A DNA stretch of 64,000 nt from Salinigranum rubrum (lineage in GTDB: Archaea; Halobacteriota; Halobacteria; Halobacteriales; Haloferacaceae), in NCBI RefSeq assembly GCF_002906575.1, contig NZ_CP026309.1:2046001-2110000 (forward strand). The letters are read 5' to 3'. The notes under the pieces are model-generated. The model was not told the origin of the DNA. It worked only from the letters and a program-made list of their open reading frames with translations, and made no database searches. This document shows, piece by piece, positions 8,902 through 17,354 of the stretch (position 1 is the first letter of the stretch; each line of letters opens with the position of its first letter). The translations under genes and the position numbers were made by a program.

Positions 8902-9809
8902 ATGGCAACCGACTCGGCGAGTAGCGAGCAGAACGACCCGGCCAGTGCCGGGGTCCGAAGTCGACTCGGGTTCGGCGAGGTCGCCGGCCTCGTCACGCCC
9001 ACGGTCGCGTGGTTCGTCGTGTTCCTCCTCGCACCCCTCGTGGTCATCCTCTACTACAGCTTCCTGACGTACTCCAGCTTCAACGTCATCAACGAGTTCA
9101 CGCTGAACGCGTGGCTCTCGGTGTTCGAGCCGACCATCTACGACGTGTTCCTCCGGTCGCTGCTCATCGGCGTCGCCGTCACCGCCGTGACGCTCGTCTT
9201 CGGCTACCCGCTCGCGTACTACCTCCGCTTCTACACGACGCAGAACGGCGGTATCCTCCTGCTCTTGTTCCTCGTCATCCCCTTCTGGACCTCCGCCGTC
9301 GTGCGGACCATCGGCTGGTACCCCATCCTCGGCCGGACGGGCATCATCAACCAACTCCTCATTCAGGTCGGGGTGATCGGGGGCCGCTCGACTTCCTCCT
9401 GTTCTCGCCGTTCTCACAGATCGTCGGCTACCTCGCCGCCTACGTGGTGTTCATGGCCGCACCCATCTACATCTCGCTGTCACAGATCGACGAGGACCTC
9501 CTGGACGCGTCGGAGACGCTTCGCGGCGGCCCCATCGAGACGTTCAGACACATCACCCTCCCGCTGTCGATGCCCGGCGTCGCCATCGGCGTCATCTTCG
9601 TGTTCGTCCTCTCCATCGGTGACTTCACCGTCCCGCAGTTCCTCTCCGGCGGGAAAGGGACCATCACGACGCTCATCTACCTCGCGGTGAACAACGGTCT
9701 GAACTACCCGAACGCCGCGGCGCTCTCCATCTCGCTGCTCGTCATCATCTTCGCCATCGTCTACGTCCTGACCCGGTTCGTCGACATCAGCAAGATCGCT
9801 CGCAGCTGA
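8902..9809 (+). pseudogene. ABC transporter permease (PotB-like), frameshifted as read
   Basis: Permease partner of the preceding lipoprotein, with about six membrane segments. The first part starts at ATG 8902 (an in-frame ATG at 8890 is possible) and runs to IQVGVIGG. The reading frame then shifts at the run GGGGGCC (9379-9385) and continues as PLDFLLFSPFSQIVGYLAAY to the stop at 9809. One added G gives 302 residues, a normal PotB length. The EAA loop (SETLRGGPIETFRHITLP) is in the second part. It is probably an intact gene hit by a base-calling error. Confidence 0.85.
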
Positions 9810-9905
9810 GCGACGGATCGCGTGCTACCGTTATACGTTACCATTCGACTAATCCCATCCTCAGTTTCTGATAAAAAAATCGCCTCGCGGCCGTTCGGCT
9901 CGCGG

Positions 9906-11972
9906 TCAGTCCTCGACGGTCAGTTCGTAGACGCCCGCGTCGTCGAGGCGCGCCCGCCACCCGGGGTTGACGACCATCGTGGTCGTGGTCTCCTCGACGA
10001 TGGCCGGCCCGACGAGTTCCGAACCCGCGGGTATCCGTGCCCCGTCGTACACCGGCGTCTCGGCGAAGCCGCCTTCGGACTCGAAGTACGCTTCGCGGCT
10101 GCCGGCGCGGGCGTCTTCGACGCTCCCCTCGGTCGGGAGGCCACCGCTGATCTCCGGCGGGGTCACGTGTCCGTAGGCGACGCTCTCGATGTTGATGACG
10201 TCCACCGGCGTCTCGGGCTCGGCGTAGGTGTACAGCTCCTCGTGTCTGCGGTCGAACGCCTCTCTGAGGGTCGCGAGCCACTCCTCGGTTATCTCGACCG
10301 CCGGCATCGTCACCTCACACTCCTTGATCTGGTTGCGGTAGCGCATCTCGAACACCCGCTGGAGTTCGACGTCGTCCGCGGCGATGCCCTCCGTCGCGAG
10401 TCGCTCGCGCGCCTCGGCTTCGAGGGCGGCGAATCGGCCCTCCAGGTCGGCGGCGTCGACCGCCTCGATGCGTGAGGGGTACGACGCCAACTGGTTGTGC
10501 TTGTAGTTCGAGACGACTTCGCCGTACGCACAGAGCACGCTCGCCGTCTTCGGGACGAGCACGCGCCCGACGCCGAGTTCGTCGGCCAGCGCGGTCGCGT
10601 GGGCGGGCCCGGCGCCGCCGCCACAGACCATCGTGAAGTCGCGCGGGTCGTGGCCCTTCTCGATGCTCACCTGCCGGATGCCGTCGACCATGTTCTTCGT
10701 GACGATTTCGAGGATGCCCGCCGCGGCCGTCTCGACGTCGAGTTGCGAGGCGCTCGCGATGTGCTCCTCGATGGCTCGGGTGGAGGCGTCGCTGTCGATG
10801 GGCATTCTCCCACCCAGGAGTTCCTCCTGGTTCAGATAACCGAGCACCATCAGCGCGTCCGTCACGGTCGGCCGCGTCCCGCCGCGGTCGTAGCAGGCGG
10901 GACCGGGTTCGGCGCCCGCGCTCTGCGGGCCGACCTGGAGGACGCCTCTGTCGAGAGAGGCGATGGAACCGCCGCCGGCACCGATGGTCTCGACGTGTAA
11001 CATGGGGAGGCCCATCCGGTAGCGCATCAGGTCGAAGTCCTTCCGGACCTCGGTGCTTCCGTCGCGCGTGAGGCTCACGTCGAAGCTCGTCCCGCCCATG
11101 TCGACGGTGATGACGTCCTCGGAGCCGAACGTCCGGGCGAGGTGTAAGCCGGCAGCGGGTCCGCCGGCCGGTCCGGAGTTGATGGCGTACGCCGGTCGCC
11201 GCCGAAGGGAGTCGCTGCTCGCGATACCGCCGTTCGCCTGGATGTACCGTATCTCGCCCGAGAAACCGTTCTCGTCGAGATACGCGTCGACGCGTGCGAC
11301 GTACCGGTCGAGCGTCGGCTTGACGTACGCGTTGACGACGGTGGTGCTCGTCCGGGTGTACTCGCGCACCTGCGGGAGGACGTCCGTCGAGAAGGAGGTG
11401 AACACGTCGGGGAGTTCCTCGTCGAGAATCGCCCGAATCCGCTCCTCGTGTGCGGGGTTCTCGAACGACCAGACGAGCGAGACGGCGACGGCGTCGACGC
11501 CCTCCTCGCGGAAGCGTTCGACCGCTTCGTAGACGTCGTCCTCGTTCAGGTGCGCGTACTCGGAGCCGTCGGAGAGGACCCGCCCGCGGACGGGCATCCT
11601 GAGGTGCCGGGGCACGAGCATCTCGGCCATCGGGTAGTTCATGTCGTAGCGGTGGCCGTCCTCCTTGTGGCCGAGTCTGATTTCGAGAGAGTCCTCGTGA
11701 CCCGCGGTGCAGATGAGGCCCGTCTTCGCGCCCGTGTGTTCGATGAGCGCGTTCGTCGCCACCGTCGTCCCGTGGATGATGATATCTATCTCGTCTAAGA
11801 GCCCCGAGACGTCGGTGTCGTGCTCGCGGGCGACGAGTTCGAGGCCGTCGCGGACGGCCTGGGAGGGGTCCGACGGCGTCGACGGCGTCTTGTGGACCTC
11901 CACGGTGCCGTCACCGGCGAGCACGAAGTCGGTGAACGTGCCGCCCGAGTCGATGCCGAGTCGGTACGTCAC
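9906..11972 (-). CDS. hyuA: Hydantoinase/oxoprolinase subunit A (HyuA)
   Basis: A 688-residue member of the HyuA/N-methylhydantoinase A/5-oxoprolinase N-half family, an ASKHA-fold ATPase subunit. It has the N-terminal phosphate motif DSGGTFTDFV (from residue 8), the second phosphate motif VDMGGTSFDVSL and the adenosine region GGGAGPAH. With HyuB it would open a hydantoin, N-methylhydantoin or oxoproline ring using ATP. The start overlaps the hyuB stop by 4 nt, so the pair is translationally coupled. Acetone/acetophenone carboxylase subunits are related, but the carbamoylases and racemase nearby favour a hydantoinase. Confidence 0.9.
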   Translation of the reverse strand: MTYRLGIDSGGTFTDFVLAGDGTVEVHKTPSTPSDPSQAVRDGLELVAREHDTDVSGLLDEIDIIIHGTTVATNALIEHTGAKTGLICTAGHEDSLEIRLGHKEDGHRYDMNYPMAEMLVPRHLRMPVRGRVLSDGSEYAHLNEDDVYEAVERFREEGVDAVAVSLVWSFENPAHEERIRAILDEELPDVFTSFSTDVLPQVREYTRTSTTVVNAYVKPTLDRYVARVDAYLDENGFSGEIRYIQANGGIASSDSLRRRPAYAINSGPAGGPAAGLHLARTFGSEDVITVDMGGTSFDVSLTRDGSTEVRKDFDLMRYRMGLPMLHVETIGAGGGSIASLDRGVLQVGPQSAGAEPGPACYDRGGTRPTVTDALMVLGYLNQEELLGGRMPIDSDASTRAIEEHIASASQLDVETAAAGILEIVTKNMVDGIRQVSIEKGHDPRDFTMVCGGGAGPAHATALADELGVGRVLVPKTASVLCAYGEVVSNYKHNQLASYPSRIEAVDAADLEGRFAALEAEARERLATEGIAADDVELQRVFEMRYRNQIKECEVTMPAVEITEEWLATLREAFDRRHEELYTYAEPETPVDVINIESVAYGHVTPPEISGGLPTEGSVEDARAGSREAYFESEGGFAETPVYDGARIPAGSELVGPAIVEETTTTMVVNPGWRARLDDAGVYELTVED

Positions 11973-13792
11973 CGTTCCGCCTCCTCGTCCGCGTCGGCCT
12001 CACCCGGTTCACCCGGTGGCGTGGCGGTCGTTCCCCCGTCGGTGCGGGCCGCACGCGCCTCCTCCGTGGCACGCTCGTCGACTTCGCCGTCGACGACGAC
12101 GACGCCGTACTCCTGCTCCGCGCCCTCGTGGGTGACGACGCCGTTCTTCACGTCTTCGAGGACGGCGTCGACCGGCCGCGTCATCGGGTCGCCGACGCCG
12201 CCGCCCCCGGGGTTGTAGTTGCGGGCGCGGTCGCCCGGGCCGACGGTGACGATGGCGTTCTCGCGGAACTCCTCTCTCGCCCCGTCCGCACGCTCGACTT
12301 CGACGGAGCCGAGTTTCGGCTCCGAGAGGGTGTTGTACGACCCCAGCGCGTTGGGCGTCTCGTTCTTTCTCCCTTCTCCCCACATGATGACCTGCATGTC
12401 GTGGTCGCGGGGCTCGACCTCCCAGACGGTGCCGCAACCGCCGCGCTGGCGGCCCGCACCGCCGCTGTCGGGCCTGAGCGAGTACCGGTGGAGGACGATG
12501 GGGTACATGTGTTCCATCACCTCCACGTCACCCGAGGAGAGCGCGCCGAAACAACAGAGCGGCCCGCGCGAGTGCCAGCCGTCCATGTCGTGGGAAGCGC
12601 CGGCCCCGCTGATGATAGAGGCGAGCACCATCGTCGTGTACGTGTTTCCGCTGTCGGGACGCTCCCCGGCGATGTTGACGCCGCTGGTGTGGCCCCACGA
12701 GGCGACCGCGCGCTCGGGTTCGGCCTTCTCCAGGGCGGTTCGGACGGCGTCGGTGATTGTTTCGGAGGGCGTCGTCGTGCAGTTGACGTGCGGAGCCGGT
12801 TCCTCGGCGTTGGTCATCGTCCCCGACTCGCCCACGTCTACCGAGATGGGTCGGTAGAGCCCCTCGTTGTACGGCGGGTCGAGTTGCATGAACATCATGA
12901 AGCCGAGGTACACGCCCGACACCGAGTTCGCCGCGTAGGAGTTGATGTAGTACGGCAGTTGCTCGGGCGAGTCGAGTTCGACGTGCGCCTCGTCGCCATC
13001 GATAGTGACCCGTGCGGTGATGTCGACCTCGCCGAGGCCGTGGCCCGAGTCCTCCAAGGGGACGGTCCCCTCGTAGGTGCCGTCGGGAATCGTCGAAATC
13101 TCATCGCGCATCGCCTCCTCCGCCCGGTCGAGCAGACGGTCGAAACAGGTGCTCACCGTGTCGAGCCCGTATCTGTCCACGAGTCGGTGGAGGTGGCGTT
13201 CGCCGATCTGGACGGCGCCGTGCTGTGCGTTCAAATCCCCCTTCCAGTCGTCGGCGGAGCGGACGTTCGCGAGGAGGAGGTCGCGGACGTCCTCGCGGAG
13301 GTCGCCACCCTCCCAGAGCTTGATCGGGGGGATGCGAAGCCCCTCGGCGTAAATCTCGGTCGCCTCGGGGTTGTAGCCCGAAGGAACGGGGCCGCCGATG
13401 TCGGTCATGTGGCCCTTCGAGACCGTCCAGAACTCCAGGGAGCCCTGGATGAAGACGGGCTTGTACATACAGCAGTCGAGGATGTGACTGCCACTCCACG
13501 CGGGGTCGTTGTGGTACATGACGTCGCCGGGTTCGACGTCGTCGCGGAAGCGTTCGATGACGGCCTTCGTCGCGGGCATGAGACTCCCCAGGTGGATGGG
13601 GATGTCCTGTCCCTGGATGAGCATCTGCCCGTCCTTGTCGAAGAGGGCGTTCGAGTAGTCGCGGGCGATGTTGAGAACCGAAGAGCGCGCCGTGTGCATC
13701 ATCGTCGTCGTCATCTCCCGCTGGGCCGTCTCCAGCCCACCCTGGACGACCGACAGGGTGATCGGGTCGATGTCTCTCGTATCGGGCATCAC
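11969..13792 (-). CDS. hyuB: Hydantoinase subunit B (HyuB)
   Basis: A 607-residue HyuB/N-methylhydantoinase B-family protein: IDPITLSVVQGGLETAQREM at the start, HIGSLMP-like (HLGSLMPA), GDVMYHNDPAWSGSH, and a C-terminal NPGGGGVGDP. It partners HyuA for ATP-dependent cyclic amide hydrolysis; typical HyuB length is 550-600. The last ~40 residues are an acidic haloarchaeal tail. Two adjacent ATGs (13792, 13789) are possible starts. A TATA-like AACTAATAG lies about 32 nt upstream on the minus strand. Confidence 0.9.
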   Translation of the reverse strand: MMPDTRDIDPITLSVVQGGLETAQREMTTTMMHTARSSVLNIARDYSNALFDKDGQMLIQGQDIPIHLGSLMPATKAVIERFRDDVEPGDVMYHNDPAWSGSHILDCCMYKPVFIQGSLEFWTVSKGHMTDIGGPVPSGYNPEATEIYAEGLRIPPIKLWEGGDLREDVRDLLLANVRSADDWKGDLNAQHGAVQIGERHLHRLVDRYGLDTVSTCFDRLLDRAEEAMRDEISTIPDGTYEGTVPLEDSGHGLGEVDITARVTIDGDEAHVELDSPEQLPYYINSYAANSVSGVYLGFMMFMQLDPPYNEGLYRPISVDVGESGTMTNAEEPAPHVNCTTTPSETITDAVRTALEKAEPERAVASWGHTSGVNIAGERPDSGNTYTTMVLASIISGAGASHDMDGWHSRGPLCCFGALSSGDVEVMEHMYPIVLHRYSLRPDSGGAGRQRGGCGTVWEVEPRDHDMQVIMWGEGRKNETPNALGSYNTLSEPKLGSVEVERADGAREEFRENAIVTVGPGDRARNYNPGGGGVGDPMTRPVDAVLEDVKNGVVTHEGAEQEYGVVVVDGEVDERATEEARAARTDGGTTATPPGEPGEADADEEAER

Positions 13793-13882
13793 TGAGAATC
13801 ACACACAGGGGGCTATTAGTTGTAGCGCTCGGTTCGGCAGCGGGGGCGTGTCAGTCAGGCGTCTCGGGGCGGCGGACGCGTC

Positions 13883-13978
13883 TGGTCGGATCGGTCCAGG
13901 TGCTTCTGGTCGGATCGGTCCAGGTGCTTCTGGTCGGATCGGTCCAGGTGCTTCTGGTCGGATCGGTCCAGGCGCGTC
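13883..13978. repeat. Tandem 24-bp repeat, four units
   Basis: Four head-to-tail copies of a 24-bp unit beginning TGGTCGGATCGGTCCAGG occupy 13883-13906, 13907-13930, 13931-13954 and 13955-13978. The first three are identical; the fourth differs only in its last bases. The array ends 3 nt before the stop of the racemase gene, in the gap between it and hyuB. It is a minisatellite in non-coding DNA. The period is a multiple of three, so a Ser-Gly-Arg-Ile-Gly-Pro-Gly-Ala repeat appears in one frame without any gene start or context. Confidence 0.9.
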
Positions 13979-13981
13979 GGG

Positions 13982-14761
13982 TCAGTCGTCCGCCGCGGGC
14001 GTGTCGGCGCGGAACTGGTAGATTTCGTCGTACCCCTTCTGCTCTTTCGGTTCCGGGGGGCGGTAGGTCATGACCTTGCTCGTCGTCTTTCCGAGTTGGA
14101 CCAGCGACTCCGCGAGGACGGCGGCGGCCCCGACGCTGTCGACGACGGGGACCGGAAGCTCCTCCTCCAGTCGCTCGGCGAGGCCGCCCATCCCGGCACA
14201 GCCGAGGCAGATGGCCTCCGCGCCGTCCTCCTCGATGGCGAGTCGGCTCACCGCCAGCAGGCCCTCGAACGTCGCGTCACGGGCTTCCTCCGTCTCGACG
14301 ACGGTCAGGTCGGTACAGCGGACCGACGCGCAGCGGTCGGAGAGACCGGTCTTGATCACGGCGGCCTCGATGAAGTGCTTCGCGCGGGGGAGGATGGTCG
14401 CGACGGACCATCGTGCCCCAAGCATGTTGGCGACGTACATCGACGCCTCGGCGATGCCGACGACGGGTTTCTCGGTCACTTCGCGGCAGGCTTCGAGGCC
14501 GGGGTCGCCCCAGCAGGCGACGATGAACGCGTCGTACGCGTCGTCGTCTTTCATGATCTCTTCGAGGAGTCCGGGAACCGCGAGGTAGTCGTCGTAGTAC
14601 GACTCGATACTCACGGGGCCGCGAGCGGGCGAGACCGCAGTGACACTGGTCGAATCGGCGGTGTACCTGTTCGCTTGTCGTCCGATGTTCTCGGTCATCG
14701 CCTGCGTGGTGTTCGGATTGATGGCTTTGATTCGGATGGCTGGGGAGTGGTCGTCGGTCAT
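13982..14761 (-). CDS. Hydantoin racemase / Asp-Glu racemase family protein
   Basis: A 259-residue member of the Asp/Glu/hydantoin racemase superfamily, cofactor-independent two-cysteine racemases. The N-terminal KAINPNTTQAMT is typical of HyuE; the two catalytic cysteines lie in VACWGDPGLEA and CLGCAGMGG. Racemisation of 5-substituted hydantoins would let stereospecific HyuAB/carbamoylase steps consume both isomers. It is the first gene of the minus-strand racemase-hyuB-hyuA set, separated from hyuB by the 24-bp repeats. TATA-like CTTTATCC is visible upstream. Confidence 0.85.
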   Translation of the reverse strand: MTDDHSPAIRIKAINPNTTQAMTENIGRQANRYTADSTSVTAVSPARGPVSIESYYDDYLAVPGLLEEIMKDDDAYDAFIVACWGDPGLEACREVTEKPVVGIAEASMYVANMLGARWSVATILPRAKHFIEAAVIKTGLSDRCASVRCTDLTVVETEEARDATFEGLLAVSRLAIEEDGAEAICLGCAGMGGLAERLEEELPVPVVDSVGAAAVLAESLVQLGKTTSKVMTYRPPEPKEQKGYDEIYQFRADTPAADD

Positions 14762-14924
14762 CTGTGTTCCTCGGTGGCAGGTCGCGTGGCGGGGATAAAG
14801 CAGTTCGCTCGGATGAGAGTGCGTGTTCTGCGGTGGTGGTCATTCGCGTGTAGTGTCCATCGAGCGACGGTGTCGAAGGAGAGTGACATCGAGCGACAGT
14901 GCCGAAGAGACGACGGTCGACCCG

Positions 14925-15057
14925 CGACACACGGGCGCGGTGGACCGCGGCCACACCCTCCCCAGCCGATTCCTTCGTTCGCTCACTTCCGTTCGCTCAC
15001 TCAGTCATCCCTCGCGCGCGGGTCGCGCTCACAGGGAGCGCGACGCCACGCGCCACC
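14925..15057. repeat. Dispersed hairpin element, copy 2, with left module
   Basis: Copy 2 of the element at 4941-5003. The stem GTCGCGCTC/GAGCGCGAC (15022-15030, 15036-15044; 9 bp, perfect) closes ACAGG, with flanks ATCCCTCGCGCGCG and GCCACGCGCCACC as in copy 1. To its left lie CACGGGCGCGGTGGACCGCG and CCACACCCTCCCCAGCCGATTC, also found near 54.3 kb, and short TTCGTTCGCTCACT repeats. It occupies most of the 318-bp gap 14762-15079, downstream of the MaoC-like gene. No gene is seen in the gap. Confidence 0.65.
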
Positions 15058-15079
15058 CCCGGAACCGAGGTGTGGCGAC

Positions 15080-15640
15080 CTACTCCAACTCCTCCGGTTG
15101 CGTCCCGATTCCCTCCGGCCACCCGGTCGGCTTCGCCGCCGAGGGCTGGGCGTGCTCGCGTTTGAGCACCATCGGGGTGCGCTTCAGCGAGATGACCTTG
15201 GTGTCCTCTTGGTTGTACGCTCGCAGTTCTGTGGTGACGATGCCGACGTGCTCTCTCGACGAGGACTCGCGCTTCTCCAGCACCTCGCTCTCGGCGAAGA
15301 GGGTGTCGCCGTGGTAGACGGGCGCGTGGTGGCGGATATCGTCGTACCCCAGGTTCGCCGTCGCGTTGGCGGAGATGTCGATGACGCTCATCCCCACCAC
15401 GAGGGCGATGACGAACGTGCCGTCGACGAGGCGCTCGCCGAATTCAGTCTCGGCGGCGTACGCCTCGTTGAAGTGCATCGGGTTGAGGTTCATCGTCACG
15501 TTCGTGAACCACACGTTGTCCGTCTCGGTGACGGTCCTCCCGTAGGGGTGTTTGTAGATATCCCCGACCTGGAAGTCCTCGTAGTACCGCCCTTGCCACC
15601 CGCTCACGAGCCGTCGCTTCGAACTCTCGTCGTCGGTCAT
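15080..15640 (-). CDS. MaoC-like hotdog-fold dehydratase/hydratase
   Basis: A 186-residue single hotdog domain of the MaoC/(R)-specific enoyl-CoA hydratase group. The hydratase signature region reads MNLNPMHFNEAYA, with a conserved His, but the usual catalytic Asp position (D-x-N-P-x-H) is Asn. This variant occurs in MaoC-like mesaconyl/itaconyl-type hydratases, so activity is not excluded. It probably hydrates an enoyl-CoA made by the acyl-CoA dehydrogenase at 17355. It follows the CoA-transferase gene on the same strand after a 66-bp gap. Confidence 0.8.
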   Translation of the reverse strand: MTDDESSKRRLVSGWQGRYYEDFQVGDIYKHPYGRTVTETDNVWFTNVTMNLNPMHFNEAYAAETEFGERLVDGTFVIALVVGMSVIDISANATANLGYDDIRHHAPVYHGDTLFAESEVLEKRESSSREHVGIVTTELRAYNQEDTKVISLKRTPMVLKREHAQPSAAKPTGWPEGIGTQPEELE

Positions 15641-15706
15641 CTTCGAACGGGGTGACGCCGTCGAGTTATAGGAAGGTTTGGGTCCGGTCCCCGCTCACCT
15701 GTGCGC

Positions 15707-17170
15707 TCACCCACGCTGCCAGTCGAACGCCGTGTCGAGGTCGTGGGGGACGTTTCCGCTCCCCTCCGCGGCCCGGTCGAGATACGCGTTCAGGTCGGCG
15801 CGGTAGTCCGGGTGCGCGCAGTGGTCGACGAGTCGGGCGGCCCGCTCGCGCGGGGAACAGCCGCGGAGGTCCGCGACGCCCTGTTCGGTGACCACGACGT
15901 TCACGTCGTGTTCCGTGTGGTCGACGTGCGGGACCATCGGGACGATTCGTGGGATGGTCCCGTTCTTGGCCGTCGAGCCGAGCGCGATGACCGACAGCGT
16001 GCTGGTCCGGGTGAAGTCGCCGCTCCCGCCGATGCCGTTGACGACGTGGGTGCCGCCGAGATGCGTCGAGTTGACGTGGCCGTAGAGGTCGACTTCGAGG
16101 GCGCTGTTCACGCCCACGACGCCGAAGCGGTCGATGAGCGTCGGGTTGTTCGAGACGTCGGCGTTGCGGACGACGACCCGCTCGGCGTAGCCTTCCAGGT
16201 CGGCGAACAACCGGCGCTGCCCCTCCGCGGAGAGCGCGAGCGAGGCGGCGCTGGCGTTTTCGAGCCGCCCCGCGTCGAGCATGTCGAGGAGGCCGTCCTG
16301 GATGACCTCGCCGTAGTACGAGACGACCCGGTCGCCGAAGTCGGCGTCGGCGAACGCCCCCATCAGCGCGTTCCCGAGGCTGCCGACGCCGAACTGGAGG
16401 TTCAGCGCCTCTTCGAACGTCGGGCTCTCCTCCAGTTCACGAGCGAGGAACGAGACGAGGTTGTCGGCGATGCGCCGGTCGACCGCCGTCGGCTCCCTGA
16501 AGGAGTACGGCGCGTCGGGGCGGTCGGTCTCGACCACCGCGAGGAGCTTGTCCGGGTCGAACGCGATGTGTGGCGAGCCGATGCGTTCCCCCGGGTTCGA
16601 GAGGGGAATCGGGGGACGCGTCGGCGGCATCCCGCGGTCGTACACGTCGTGGAGGTGCTGGAGGGAGAGCGGCTGGGCGTGGTTCACCTCGACGACGAGT
16701 CGCTCAGCAGAAGCGACGTACGTCGGCGTGTGCCCGATAGAGGTTGTCGGCACGAGCCAGTCGTCGCCGACGGCGACCGCCTCGACGAGCGCCACGTCGG
16801 GCGTGCCGTAGTGACCGAACGCCACCTCGTCGCCGAGTCGGGAGATGTGACGGTCGTGGAACGCGACCCTCCCCTCGTTGATCGCGGACCGGGCGGCCGC
16901 CGTCGCCTGGAACGGGAACCGCCGGGCGACGGCGTCAGCCTCGACGAGCGCGGTGTCGACCTCGTCCCCGACGCTCCCGCCGCTGATGACCGTCAGCGAG
17001 AGGTCCCGGCCGCTCTCGGCGAGCGCGAGCGGGACGGCCTTCGGGTAGCCCGCGCGTCCGAACCCGCTGAGGACGAGCGTCGCGTCGTCGGGTATCTCGG
17101 CAGCGGCCCGTTCCGGGGAGACCGGTTCGAGACCGTCGGCGACCCGCGTCGTGACCGTGTGGTCAACCAT
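15707..17170 (-). CDS. Acetyl-CoA hydrolase/CoA-transferase family protein
   Basis: A 487-residue class I CoA-transferase of the Cat1/AarC/4-hydroxybutyrate CoA-transferase type. The covalent catalytic Glu is expected in YYGEVIQDGLLDML (about residue 268), and the CoA-binding GIGGSGDFTRTS motif is in the C-terminal half. It would activate a carboxylate by CoA transfer, for example from acetyl- or succinyl-CoA. It diverges from the acyl-CoA dehydrogenase (184-bp gap) and precedes the MaoC-like hydratase, which suggests a short acyl-CoA oxidation branch. Hydrolase versus transferase activity cannot be told from the sequence. Confidence 0.85.
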   Translation of the reverse strand: MVDHTVTTRVADGLEPVSPERAAAEIPDDATLVLSGFGRAGYPKAVPLALAESGRDLSLTVISGGSVGDEVDTALVEADAVARRFPFQATAAARSAINEGRVAFHDRHISRLGDEVAFGHYGTPDVALVEAVAVGDDWLVPTTSIGHTPTYVASAERLVVEVNHAQPLSLQHLHDVYDRGMPPTRPPIPLSNPGERIGSPHIAFDPDKLLAVVETDRPDAPYSFREPTAVDRRIADNLVSFLARELEESPTFEEALNLQFGVGSLGNALMGAFADADFGDRVVSYYGEVIQDGLLDMLDAGRLENASAASLALSAEGQRRLFADLEGYAERVVVRNADVSNNPTLIDRFGVVGVNSALEVDLYGHVNSTHLGGTHVVNGIGGSGDFTRTSTLSVIALGSTAKNGTIPRIVPMVPHVDHTEHDVNVVVTEQGVADLRGCSPRERAARLVDHCAHPDYRADLNAYLDRAAEGSGNVPHDLDTAFDWQRG

Positions 17171-17323
17171 CGACGGGGTGAGTCGATTGTCCCCGCCACG
17201 GTGCCGTCTCGGATTGCTCTCTGCGGTTCCGTTTCACGAGGTGAGTAACACCGAACGAGGTGTTAAGCGTTGTGTGGCGTCTGTCCGCGCGGCGTCATGT
17301 TCGGGGCGGGCGAGGGGTATACG

Positions 17324-17330
17324 TTTATCT
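17324..17330 (+). promoter_or_regulatory. TATA box of the acyl-CoA dehydrogenase gene
   Basis: TTTATCT starts 31 nt before the ATG at 17355, consistent with a leaderless transcript. No clear palindrome overlaps it. Confidence 0.45.
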
Positions 17331-17354
17331 CACCGACCCTCTTACTCGGAGCGA

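Noticed and set aside
12128-13795. A 555-codon open frame opposite hyuB
   Set aside because: Antisense shadow of a convincing HyuB; Arg/Val-rich composition with no domains.
13668-14021. A repeat protein (Ala-Ser-Gly-Arg-Ile-Gly-Pro-Gly units) from the 24-bp repeats
   Set aside because: The frame crosses the ends of two real genes, has no promoter, and exists only because 24 is a multiple of three.
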